A stretch of 5,686 nt of DNA from Chloroflexota bacterium (lineage in GTDB: Bacteria > Chloroflexota > Anaerolineae > Promineifilales > Promineifilaceae). The position numbers were made by a program, and so were the translations under genes. The notes beneath the pieces are model-generated. The model made no database searches. It was not told where the DNA came from and saw only the letters and a program-made list of their open reading frames with translations. Position 1 is the first letter of the stretch, and each line of letters opens with the position of its first letter. The DNA is taken from contig CP070688.1 in the NCBI GenBank assembly GCA_020353135.1, positions 3,767,325-3,773,010 on the forward strand, given 5' to 3'. Positions 1-5,686 of the stretch are shown here, in pieces.

Positions 1-584
1 CCGACACTGAACAATTCCTGTCCAAGGTAGGCTTTGGTGATATCCAGAGCGCCAAGATAGGCGGCGCCATTGCCGCTTTACAGCAAAAACTGCGGCCTGA
101 CGATGAATTGAGACCATTGCTAAGTCGCGCCAAGAAGCGTAGCGACAAGATGACCGTCCGCGGAATAGCCGGTTTGCACACAAGGATTGCCCGCTGCTGC
201 ACGCCGATCCCGCCGGAACCAATCGCTGGCTACATCACCCGGGGTCGGGGAATCACTATCCACGCCCAGAGTTGCAAGGAGTTGATTGGCACCGACGAAC
301 CCGAACGCTGGATCGACGTTGAATGGGGCGTCGATGAGGAGCATTATCCCATTCCTATCATCATTCAGGCCTACCGACGCCCTAGCTTAATGGACGATAT
401 TGCCAACATCCTGAAGGGCCAGAATGTCAACCTCACCAAGACTAAGGCCAGCACCGCCGATAGTGTTACCACGATTTACCTTGTGGCCGAGGTCACCAGT
501 TTGGACCAATTGAACTGGATTCTGGGCAAGTTCGAGCACCTGCCCAATGTGATCGAGGCACGGCGCGAACGCTGGACAGATTAA
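1..584 (+). CDS. relA: RelA/SpoT-family (p)ppGpp synthetase/hydrolase, C-terminal part (5' end outside window)
   Basis: This is the C-terminal 193 residues of a bifunctional RSH protein, read from base 3; the catalytic hydrolase and synthetase domains and TGS domain lie upstream of the window. RSH enzymes make and degrade the alarmone (p)ppGpp in response to starvation, and this regulatory region contacts the ribosome or relays intramolecular control. Visible here are an end-of-helical-domain stretch (about residues 1-50), then the conserved module with the motif IARCCTPIP, GYITRGRG and IHAQSC (Cys65, Cys66, His87, Cys91), which matches the zinc-finger/conserved-cysteine domain. An ACT domain follows (about 118-193, starting near YPIPIIIQAYRRPSLM). 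It ends in TAA. There is no in-frame ATG before the conserved region, and the TTG at 108 is an internal leucine. Identity as RSH is strong. Whether it should be named relA, spoT or rel cannot be decided without the N-terminal half; in most bacteria with one long RSH it is the bifunctional Rel. Confidence 0.93.
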   Translation, partial: DTEQFLSKVGFGDIQSAKIGGAIAALQQKLRPDDELRPLLSRAKKRSDKMTVRGIAGLHTRIARCCTPIPPEPIAGYITRGRGITIHAQSCKELIGTDEPERWIDVEWGVDEEHYPIPIIIQAYRRPSLMDDIANILKGQNVNLTKTKASTADSVTTIYLVAEVTSLDQLNWILGKFEHLPNVIEARRERWTD

Positions 585-598
585 TGCTTGGCCGCCCC

Positions 599-1192
599 TC
601 ACTGGGCCGATTGCGCCTCAGGCGGCTCGGCTAGCACGCTTTCGTGTCTGGTCGTGTACACCGCACCAGTTGGCTGTAGTTCGCTTTCAATGAGGCTGAT
701 ATTGGCCACCGTGAACGAGTCTGTTCGGAGTTGCTCTCCCCAAGGCAAACGTGCGGCAACGACTCTCCTGCTATCTTTTGCCCGGCCGATTGTCAAATGA
801 GGATGGAAGCGCCGACCCTCAGGCGGCCAGCCCAGCGGCTGCAGCTGTTTCTCGACGTCCCCATGTAGCTTCTCCAATCGGCGTACATCGCCGTTAACGC
901 CGATCCAAATAACGCGCGGCTTCCGCGCATTGGGAAAGCAGCCCAATTGCCCGAGCCGCAGATCGATTGGCCCGAACTTCGAAGCAACTTGATCGAGCGA
1001 TTCACCAATCTGTGGCAAGGTTGCCAGATCAGTATCACCAAGAAACCTGAGAGTAAGATGAATATTCGCCGGCTTCACCCAGCGAACTGCCCGCGGGGGT
1101 AATTGCTCCGAGACGAACAATCCCGCCTCCGCCAAAGCCTCACGAATGGGCATAGGAAGCTCGATGGCTACGAAACACCGCAACGGCCGCAT
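599..1192 (-). CDS. thpR: RNA 2',3'-cyclic phosphodiesterase (2H phosphoesterase, LigT/ThpR family)
   Basis: This is a complete 197-residue cytoplasmic 2H-family phosphoesterase. Family members hydrolyse 2',3'-cyclic phosphate ends of RNA to a 2'-phosphate and in vitro can ligate tRNA halves through a 2'-5' bond; the physiological role in bacteria is not settled. Both signature HxTx motifs are present: H45-L-T-L followed by RFLG, and H132-L-T-I followed by GR. The two histidines are the expected catalytic pair. The N-terminal strand RCFVAIELP (5-13) is also typical and supports the ATG at 1190-1192; the next Met (residue 14) would remove it. No Shine-Dalgarno sequence sits at normal spacing, and a -10-like hexamer lies only 6 nt upstream of the ATG (see the promoter entry). 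The gene converges on the RSH gene with 14 bp between stops and diverges from the thioesterase operon. The length is normal for the family and the reading frame is intact. Confidence 0.92.
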   Translation of the reverse strand: MRPLRCFVAIELPMPIREALAEAGLFVSEQLPPRAVRWVKPANIHLTLRFLGDTDLATLPQIGESLDQVASKFGPIDLRLGQLGCFPNARKPRVIWIGVNGDVRRLEKLHGDVEKQLQPLGWPPEGRRFHPHLTIGRAKDSRRVVAARLPWGEQLRTDSFTVANISLIESELQPTGAVYTTRHESVLAEPPEAQSAQ

Positions 1193-1198
1193 GAGACC

Positions 1199-1226
1199 AT
1201 TTTACACCTGAGCGCCGGCCAGGCAA
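1199..1226 (-). promoter_or_regulatory. Candidate sigma70-type promoter of thpR, implying a leaderless mRNA
   Basis: On the minus strand, TTGCCT (bases 1226-1221, 4/6 to the -35 consensus) and TAAAAT (1204-1199, 5/6 to the -10 consensus) are separated by 16 bp. Six bases separate the -10 from the thpR ATG, so transcription would start at or next to the A of ATG. This agrees with the lack of a well-spaced Shine-Dalgarno sequence (the only AGGTG is 12 nt from the ATG). It is inferred from consensus matches only. Confidence 0.42.
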
Positions 1227-1231
1227 CTGGC
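1218..1231. other. Small perfect dyad GCCAG-GCAA-CTGGC in the divergent spacer
   Basis: A 5-bp perfect inverted repeat (1218-1222 and 1227-1231) encloses four bases. It covers the candidate thpR -35 hexamer (1221-1226), so it could be an operator half-site pair. Read as + strand RNA, it would be a hairpin with a GNRA-type GCAA loop. The dyad is short enough to arise by chance in GC-rich sequence. Confidence 0.2.
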
Positions 1232-1269
1232 TCAATCGAGAGAAACGATAGCGTGTCTGGCGGCGATTA

Positions 1270-1299
1270 TTGGCGCGGCATCCCGATCTAAACCATAAT
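1270..1299 (+). promoter_or_regulatory. Candidate promoter of the thioesterase-sugar dehydrogenase operon
   Basis: TTGGCG (1270-1275) and CATAAT (1294-1299, 5/6 to the -10 consensus) are separated by 18 bp. The -10 is 27 bp ahead of the ATG at 1327, leaving a leader of about 20 nt that would include the Shine-Dalgarno sequence. The -35 match is modest. This is the best rightward promoter I can see in the 134-bp divergent spacer. Confidence 0.35.
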
Positions 1300-1315
1300 G
1301 ATCCTTTACGTCGTT

Positions 1316-1321
1316 GAGGAG
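1316..1321 (+). promoter_or_regulatory. Ribosome binding site GAGGAG that fixes the thioesterase start
   Basis: GAGGAG ends 5 nt before the ATG at 1327. An in-frame GTG at 1321 overlaps the last base of this Shine-Dalgarno sequence and therefore cannot use it, so the ATG at 1327 is the better start. Confidence 0.75.
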
Positions 1322-1326
1322 TGAAC

Positions 1327-1764
1327 ATGAATGAACCAGCTGAGTGGCCATTCGAGATAGCGATAAGGGTGATATTTCGTGATTTGGACGCCATGGGTCA
1401 CGTGAATAATGCCGTCTACTTCACATATATGGAGACTGCGAGGACAACCTTCTTTGTCGACGGCTTGAGGCTGGCTGCACCTGGGGATTTGCCTGTAACA
1501 GTGGCCGAGGCCACATGCACTTATCATTCTGCTCTGACTATGGGCGAGCAGGTGCTGGTTCAGATGGGTGTCGGCCGAATTGGTCAGCGCAGTTTTGATC
1601 TGGAGTACCGCATGAAGGCCGGTAATGGCCGACTTGTCGCCTCGGCGAAGACCACCATGGTCACCTATGATTACTCGAGCGGTCGGGCCATCCTTGTTCC
1701 GGCCAACCTCCACGATCTACTTAATGTCTCCCTTGCGCCCAGCCCGCTGGCGTCACCAAAGTGA
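1327..1764 (+). CDS. Acyl-CoA thioesterase, hotdog fold (4HBT/YbgC-FadM type)
   Basis: This is a 145-residue single-domain hotdog protein, normal length for the family, predicted to hydrolyse acyl-CoA thioesters in the cytoplasm as a homo-oligomer. The N-terminal block FRDLDAMGHVNNAVYF followed by YMETAR (residues 17-39) is the family signature. Asp21, in the D-x-x-G-H-V-N-N stretch, aligns with the catalytic Asp of 4-hydroxybenzoyl-CoA thioesterase and YbgC, and Glu36 lies on the central helix. The strand around SFDLEYRM (about 93-100) is also typical. The substrate cannot be read from the sequence; the HVNN variant is common in medium/long-chain FadM/YbgC-like enzymes. The start is the ATG preceded by GAGGAG at 5 nt. 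The stop TGA overlaps the GTG start of the sugar dehydrogenase by four bases (GTGA), which indicates one transcript and probable translational coupling. I know of no functional link between these two families. Confidence 0.87.
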   Translation: MNEPAEWPFEIAIRVIFRDLDAMGHVNNAVYFTYMETARTTFFVDGLRLAAPGDLPVTVAEATCTYHSALTMGEQVLVQMGVGRIGQRSFDLEYRMKAGNGRLVASAKTTMVTYDYSSGRAILVPANLHDLLNVSLAPSPLASPK

Positions 1765-3185
1765 TTAGGTATGGGCAAGTGCGGCCCGTTAATCTCGCGC
1801 GGTCACCATTGAAGCATAGACGATTTCTGATCGTGCTGCTGATTGCGGGAGCGCTTGTGGGCGCTGCCGCGGCCATTGGCCGGACGGCCGCTGGGTCCTT
1901 CAGGTCAGATGATATCCCGCCCGGTTTCGCCACCTCGGCCAGAGGGTCGGTTTCCATTCGCCTAGATCCGATAGCTAGCGGATTGAACCGGCCGGTGGGA
2001 ATCGCTAATGCGGGCGATCATCGTCTGTTCGTGATTGAACAGAGCGGCACGATCAGGATTGTCGAACCGGATGGCTCGGTTCGGCCGACGCCATTCTTGG
2101 ACATTCGTGACCGAGTAGATTCATCTAGTTCCGAGCTTGGCCTTCTTGGCCTGGCCTTTCACCCGGCATATCGGCAGAATGGCTATTTTTACCTCAACTA
2201 TACCAGCTCAAATGATGCAGCCTGGCTTACGAGAATATCGAGGTTTATGGTGACGGCCAACGCCAACATCGCCGATGCCGCCAGCGAGGAAATACTGCTT
2301 ACTGTAGACCAGCCGTTCCGCAATCACAATGCCGGAAAAATCCTGTTTGGGCCTGATGGCTACCTGTACATCCCTCTAGGAGACGGTGGATCAGGAGGCG
2401 ATCCGGAGGAGAACGCGCAAAACATGAGGTTGCTGCTAGGCAAAGTGAGCCGCATCGACGTCAACGGCGGCCAGGGATCGCCTCCAGATTGCGTTGGGTC
2501 TGGAACCGGCTCATATGCAATACCGGCCGATAATCCCTTTGTCGACGGTCCCAGCGAGGCCTGTGATGAGATTTGGGCCTTGGGGCTCAGGAATCCATGG
2601 CAGTCCAGCTTCGATTCAAGAACCGGAGACTTTTTCATCGCCGACGTTGGTCAAAAGAGGATAGAGGAAGTGGATTTCCAGCCGGCCGGTTCACCGGGCG
2701 GCGAAAACTATGGCTGGGACTGCTATGAGGGTAGTCAACCGTATGTTGTGGCCCAGGATCCGGTGATCTGCGATACGGCCGACGCCTATACATTTCCTAT
2801 CTTTGAATATGACCAGCAAGTCAGCGACGATTGCTCGATAACCGGCGGCTACGTCTACCGCGGACAGCTATTCCCGGCTCTTGAAGGCCGCTACCTGTTG
2901 ACCGACTACTGTTCCGGCCGCTTCTGGGATTTGCTCCAATTAGCTGACCGCCATTGGCAGCCCACGTCGCACGACGACCCTGGCTTGCTGAGAAGAGGAA
3001 ACGCGGCATTTGGCGAGCGTTGTGACGGTGAGCTATTCGTTGCCAATGTCCTTCGTGGTGAAGTATATCACCTAGTGGCCGACCCCAAGTCGGTTCCGGT
3101 CTTGACTGATCCACACTTATTCGACGGTTTCGCGCCTGAAGCGTGGCTCTTTTTGCCGGTGGTGTCTGAGTCGGGTTGCCGCTAA
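1761..3185 (+). CDS. Exported PQQ-dependent glucose/sorbosone dehydrogenase-family protein (GSDH beta-propeller)
   Basis: This 474-residue protein matches the soluble quinoprotein sugar dehydrogenase family (GSDH; aldose dehydrogenase YliI relatives and HHIP-like propellers), which oxidises sugars outside the cytoplasm with PQQ as cofactor. A basic N-terminus (K18-H-R-R) precedes a hydrophobic segment at 22-40, a signal peptide or membrane anchor. The six-bladed propeller runs from about 70 to 440. Recognisable blocks are LGLLGLAFHP (126-135), H189 in NHNAGKILFGPDGYLY (aligning with the catalytic His of soluble glucose dehydrogenase), GDGGSGGDP (207-215), GLRNPW (275-280, with R277-N278 matching PQQ-contacting residues), NYGW (316-319), TGGYVYRG (361-368) and DYCSGRFW (382-389). 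All eight cysteines lie after residue 243, suiting disulphides in an exported protein. The tail WLFLPVV, seven residues from the end, is discussed in the findings. The start GTG has no clear Shine-Dalgarno sequence and probably relies on coupling to the thioesterase stop; GTG at 1779 is an alternative (468 aa). The actual substrate and PQQ use are inferred. Confidence 0.88.
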   Translation: MIRYGQVRPVNLARSPLKHRRFLIVLLIAGALVGAAAAIGRTAAGSFRSDDIPPGFATSARGSVSIRLDPIASGLNRPVGIANAGDHRLFVIEQSGTIRIVEPDGSVRPTPFLDIRDRVDSSSSELGLLGLAFHPAYRQNGYFYLNYTSSNDAAWLTRISRFMVTANANIADAASEEILLTVDQPFRNHNAGKILFGPDGYLYIPLGDGGSGGDPEENAQNMRLLLGKVSRIDVNGGQGSPPDCVGSGTGSYAIPADNPFVDGPSEACDEIWALGLRNPWQSSFDSRTGDFFIADVGQKRIEEVDFQPAGSPGGENYGWDCYEGSQPYVVAQDPVICDTADAYTFPIFEYDQQVSDDCSITGGYVYRGQLFPALEGRYLLTDYCSGRFWDLLQLADRHWQPTSHDDPGLLRRGNAAFGERCDGELFVANVLRGEVYHLVADPKSVPVLTDPHLFDGFAPEAWLFLPVVSESGCR

Positions 3186-3218
3186 CGCTGCCTTTCTTGA
3201 CGCTGTCTCGGGCGCTCC

Positions 3219-4565
3219 TCAGGACTGGTGTGCGGCCCAGACCTCTTCAATCGCCTCTCGTAGGATAGACACCATCTGATGTACTTCTTCCCCGCTTACA
3301 ACCAACGGCGGCGCAAGTAAGTAACTCTCACCCTTGGTGCGCGAAATCAAGCCCCGATCCTCACATGCCAACCTGATCTTCTCGGCAATACCGGCCGAGG
3401 CCTTGCTTTCGCGGTCCTCGACAAACTCAACTGCGCACATGAGCCCTAGGCCTCGGATATCTCCAACACAAGCGATATCGCGAAGTCCTTCCATGCCTTC
3501 TCGCAAGCGCCGACCCATAACGCTGGCTTGCTCAACAAGGCCCTCTGCTTCCAGGATCTCGATGTTTGTCAGCGCGACCGCGCAACAGGTAGCATGCCCC
3601 GAATAGGTGTAGGCATGCATCCATCGCTGTGTCGCCGGGGCCGTCATGATGGTCTCACGGATCTCATCCGAAATCTGGATCCCGCCTAAGGGCAGATAGC
3701 CGCTCGTGATACCCTTGGCAAATGACATGATGTCGGGCTGGATGCCCCAGCGCGAGAGGGCAAACCATTCTCCTGTACGGCCGAAGCCGGTGATCACTTC
3801 GTCGGCTATTAGCAGAACCTCGTGCCGGTCACAGATCTCGCGCACCAGCGGGAAATAATCGTCCGGCGGGACAATGATCCCTCCCGCCCCCTGTACCGGC
3901 TCGGCGATAACGGCCGCTACCGTCTCCGGCCCTTCGCGCACGATCGTCTCTTCCAAGGCCCTTGCCGCCGCCTGACCGATCGACTCGTCCTCGCGCACGT
4001 CGCCGGCATAACGATAAGGATAAGGCGCGTGGGCATGAACAAAACCCGGCACACGCGGCTCGAACATAGGCCAATAAGGCGTGATCCCGGTAGCGCTCAT
4101 CGCAGCCAAAGTCACACCATGGTACGCGTCCTGTCTGGCAATTACCTTGACTTTCTGCGGCTTATCTCGCCGTTTCCAGTAAAAGCGAGCTGTCTTGAAC
4201 GCAGTTTCGTTTGCCTCGGCACCGCCGGAGGTGAAAAATGTCATATTCAGGTCAGGATAGGCAAAGCCAGCCAGGCGCTCCGCCAGCTCGATCACCGGCA
4301 CATTGGCCGCCCCGGCGTAGTTAGAAAAGAAGGCGAGGTTAGCCATCTGCGCGCGGGCGCTATCGGCCAGCTCGACTCGGCCGTGGCCGATCAAAACGTT
4401 CCACAGACCGGCCAAGCCGTCAATATACTTGCGCCCGTCGACGGTGGTCAGCCACACCCCCTGGCCCGAGGCCATGATCAGGGGTGATTGGTGGGCCAGC
4501 GGATGGTGAAGCGGATGCAGTAAATGGTTTTGGTCACTGCCTAACAAGCTGGAAAGTCCGGACAT
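3219..4565 (-). CDS. Class III (omega-) aminotransferase, PLP-dependent, omega-amino acid/amine--pyruvate type
   Basis: A complete 448-residue fold-type I PLP enzyme, of usual length for omega-transaminases. It moves an amino group from an amine or omega-amino acid (beta-alanine, taurine, GABA, putrescine or similar) to pyruvate or another keto acid in the cytoplasm. Seen from the ATG: GLAGLWN (50-56, active-site Trp55), TSGGAEANE (112-120, phosphate-binding loop), the AYHG turn (147-150, aromatic stacking on PLP), DEVITGFGRTG (255-265, Asp255 contacts the pyridine N), SFAKGITSGYLPLGG (281-295, Schiff-base Lys284), TYSGH (320-324) and ISRTKGESYLLAPPLV. Arg409 in that last block matches the flexible carboxylate-binding arginine of the Chromobacterium violaceum enzyme. 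Overall it resembles that enzyme and SpuC/taurine-pyruvate types more than GabT or ArgD. The ATG at 4563-4565 is chosen over the adjacent GTG (4566-4568) because AAGGAGG lies 5 nt before ATG but only 2 nt before GTG. It is separated from gyrB by a terminator and converges on the sugar dehydrogenase with a 33-bp gap showing no clear terminator. The specific substrate is unknown. Confidence 0.9.
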   Translation of the reverse strand: MSGLSSLLGSDQNHLLHPLHHPLAHQSPLIMASGQGVWLTTVDGRKYIDGLAGLWNVLIGHGRVELADSARAQMANLAFFSNYAGAANVPVIELAERLAGFAYPDLNMTFFTSGGAEANETAFKTARFYWKRRDKPQKVKVIARQDAYHGVTLAAMSATGITPYWPMFEPRVPGFVHAHAPYPYRYAGDVREDESIGQAAARALEETIVREGPETVAAVIAEPVQGAGGIIVPPDDYFPLVREICDRHEVLLIADEVITGFGRTGEWFALSRWGIQPDIMSFAKGITSGYLPLGGIQISDEIRETIMTAPATQRWMHAYTYSGHATCCAVALTNIEILEAEGLVEQASVMGRRLREGMEGLRDIACVGDIRGLGLMCAVEFVEDRESKASAGIAEKIRLACEDRGLISRTKGESYLLAPPLVVSGEEVHQMVSILREAIEEVWAAHQS

Positions 4566-4570
4566 CACTT

Positions 4571-4577
4571 CCTCCTT
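4571..4577 (-). promoter_or_regulatory. Strong ribosome binding site AAGGAGG of the aminotransferase
   Basis: Read on the minus strand, AAGGAGG is followed by AAGTG and then ATG. The 5-nt spacing to ATG (4565-4563) is normal, while the upstream GTG would be only 2 nt away, so this site decides the start. Confidence 0.75.
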
Positions 4578-4621
4578 CGTATTGCATCGTTATCCAGTTA
4601 CTCTATGCATTTTGGTATATG

Positions 4622-4649
4622 AAAAGGAGGCCTTGAAAGAAAGCCTCCT
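4622..4649 (-). terminator. Rho-independent terminator downstream of gyrB
   Basis: On the minus strand a perfect 7-bp GC-rich stem, AGGAGGC paired with GCCTCCT (4649-4643 and 4631-4625), closes an 11-nt loop. The stem runs into a short T-rich tract, TTTTCATAT (the first T is the last base of the stem). It begins 33 nt after the gyrB TGA. The + strand side of the hairpin lacks a T tract, so it acts leftward, separating gyrB from the aminotransferase. The U tract is short, so efficiency may be moderate. Confidence 0.72.
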
Positions 4650-4682
4650 ATTGTCAACGAAATCGACCATAGTGGCCGCGAC

Positions 4683-5686
<1,004 letters not shown>

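Noticed and set aside
108..110. TTG as a start codon making a free-standing 158-residue ACT protein
   Set aside because: The frame stays open to the left edge and the upstream residues read as the end of the RSH helical domain, so TTG is an internal leucine codon.
1306..1713. A 135-codon open frame on the minus strand over the thioesterase
   Set aside because: The + strand frame carries the complete hotdog signature and a good ribosome binding site, so this is a shadow.
3822..4487. A 221-codon open frame on the + strand opposite the aminotransferase
   Set aside because: It lies wholly antisense to a gene with all PLP-enzyme motifs, and its translation is Arg/His-rich with no recognisable domain; it is a GC-driven shadow frame.
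4495..4530. Histidine-rich N-terminus of the aminotransferase as a possible metal-binding site
   Set aside because: The HLLHPLHHP stretch corresponds to the common H-x-x-HP motif at the start of omega-transaminases and needs no metal-binding explanation.
4652..4657. A perfect TTGACA on the minus strand that might be the aminotransferase -35
   Set aside because: No -10-like hexamer lies 16-19 bp downstream; that position falls inside the terminator stem (AAGGCC).

Overview
The window looks like an ordinary chromosomal stretch of a moderately GC-rich bacterium. It carries six protein genes, two of them cut by the window edges. My best guess for the host is Chloroflexota (Anaerolineae-like). 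This rests on the style of the GyrB C-terminal half and on the C-terminal tail of the exported sugar dehydrogenase (Leu-Phe-Leu-Pro-Val-Val just before the end), which resembles the 'YLPLV'-type tails I associate with secreted Chloroflexota proteins. That placement is an inference from recall, not a search result. I see no rRNA, tRNA, CRISPR array, insertion sequence, att site or phage gene.

Layout. The left edge (1-584, +) holds the C-terminal part of a RelA/SpoT-family (p)ppGpp synthetase/hydrolase, with its Cys-Cys zinc-finger-like module and ACT domain. It converges, with only 14 bp between stops, on a complete 2H-phosphoesterase of the ThpR/LigT family (599-1192, -). A 134-bp divergent spacer (1193-1326) follows. 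It holds candidate promoters in both directions and a small dyad; the thpR promoter is placed so that the mRNA would be leaderless. Rightward from the spacer runs a two-gene operon: a hotdog-fold acyl-CoA thioesterase (1327-1764) and an exported PQQ-type glucose/sorbosone dehydrogenase-like beta-propeller (1761-3185), joined by a 4-base stop/start overlap.

The operon converges, with a 33-bp gap, on a class III omega-aminotransferase (3219-4565, -). Upstream of the aminotransferase on the same strand lies the C-terminal half of DNA gyrase subunit B (4683-5686, -). The two are separated by a rho-independent-type terminator hairpin, so they are probably separate transcription units.

The genes do not form a recognisable pathway. 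They are stringent response, RNA 2',3'-cyclic phosphate chemistry, thioester hydrolysis, periplasmic or extracellular sugar oxidation, amine/amino-acid transamination and DNA supercoiling, which is typical housekeeping and metabolic mixing. I found no convincing new biological system. The points most worth a second look are the possible sorting-type tail of the sugar dehydrogenase, the apparently leaderless thpR promoter with an overlapping dyad, and the start-codon choices.
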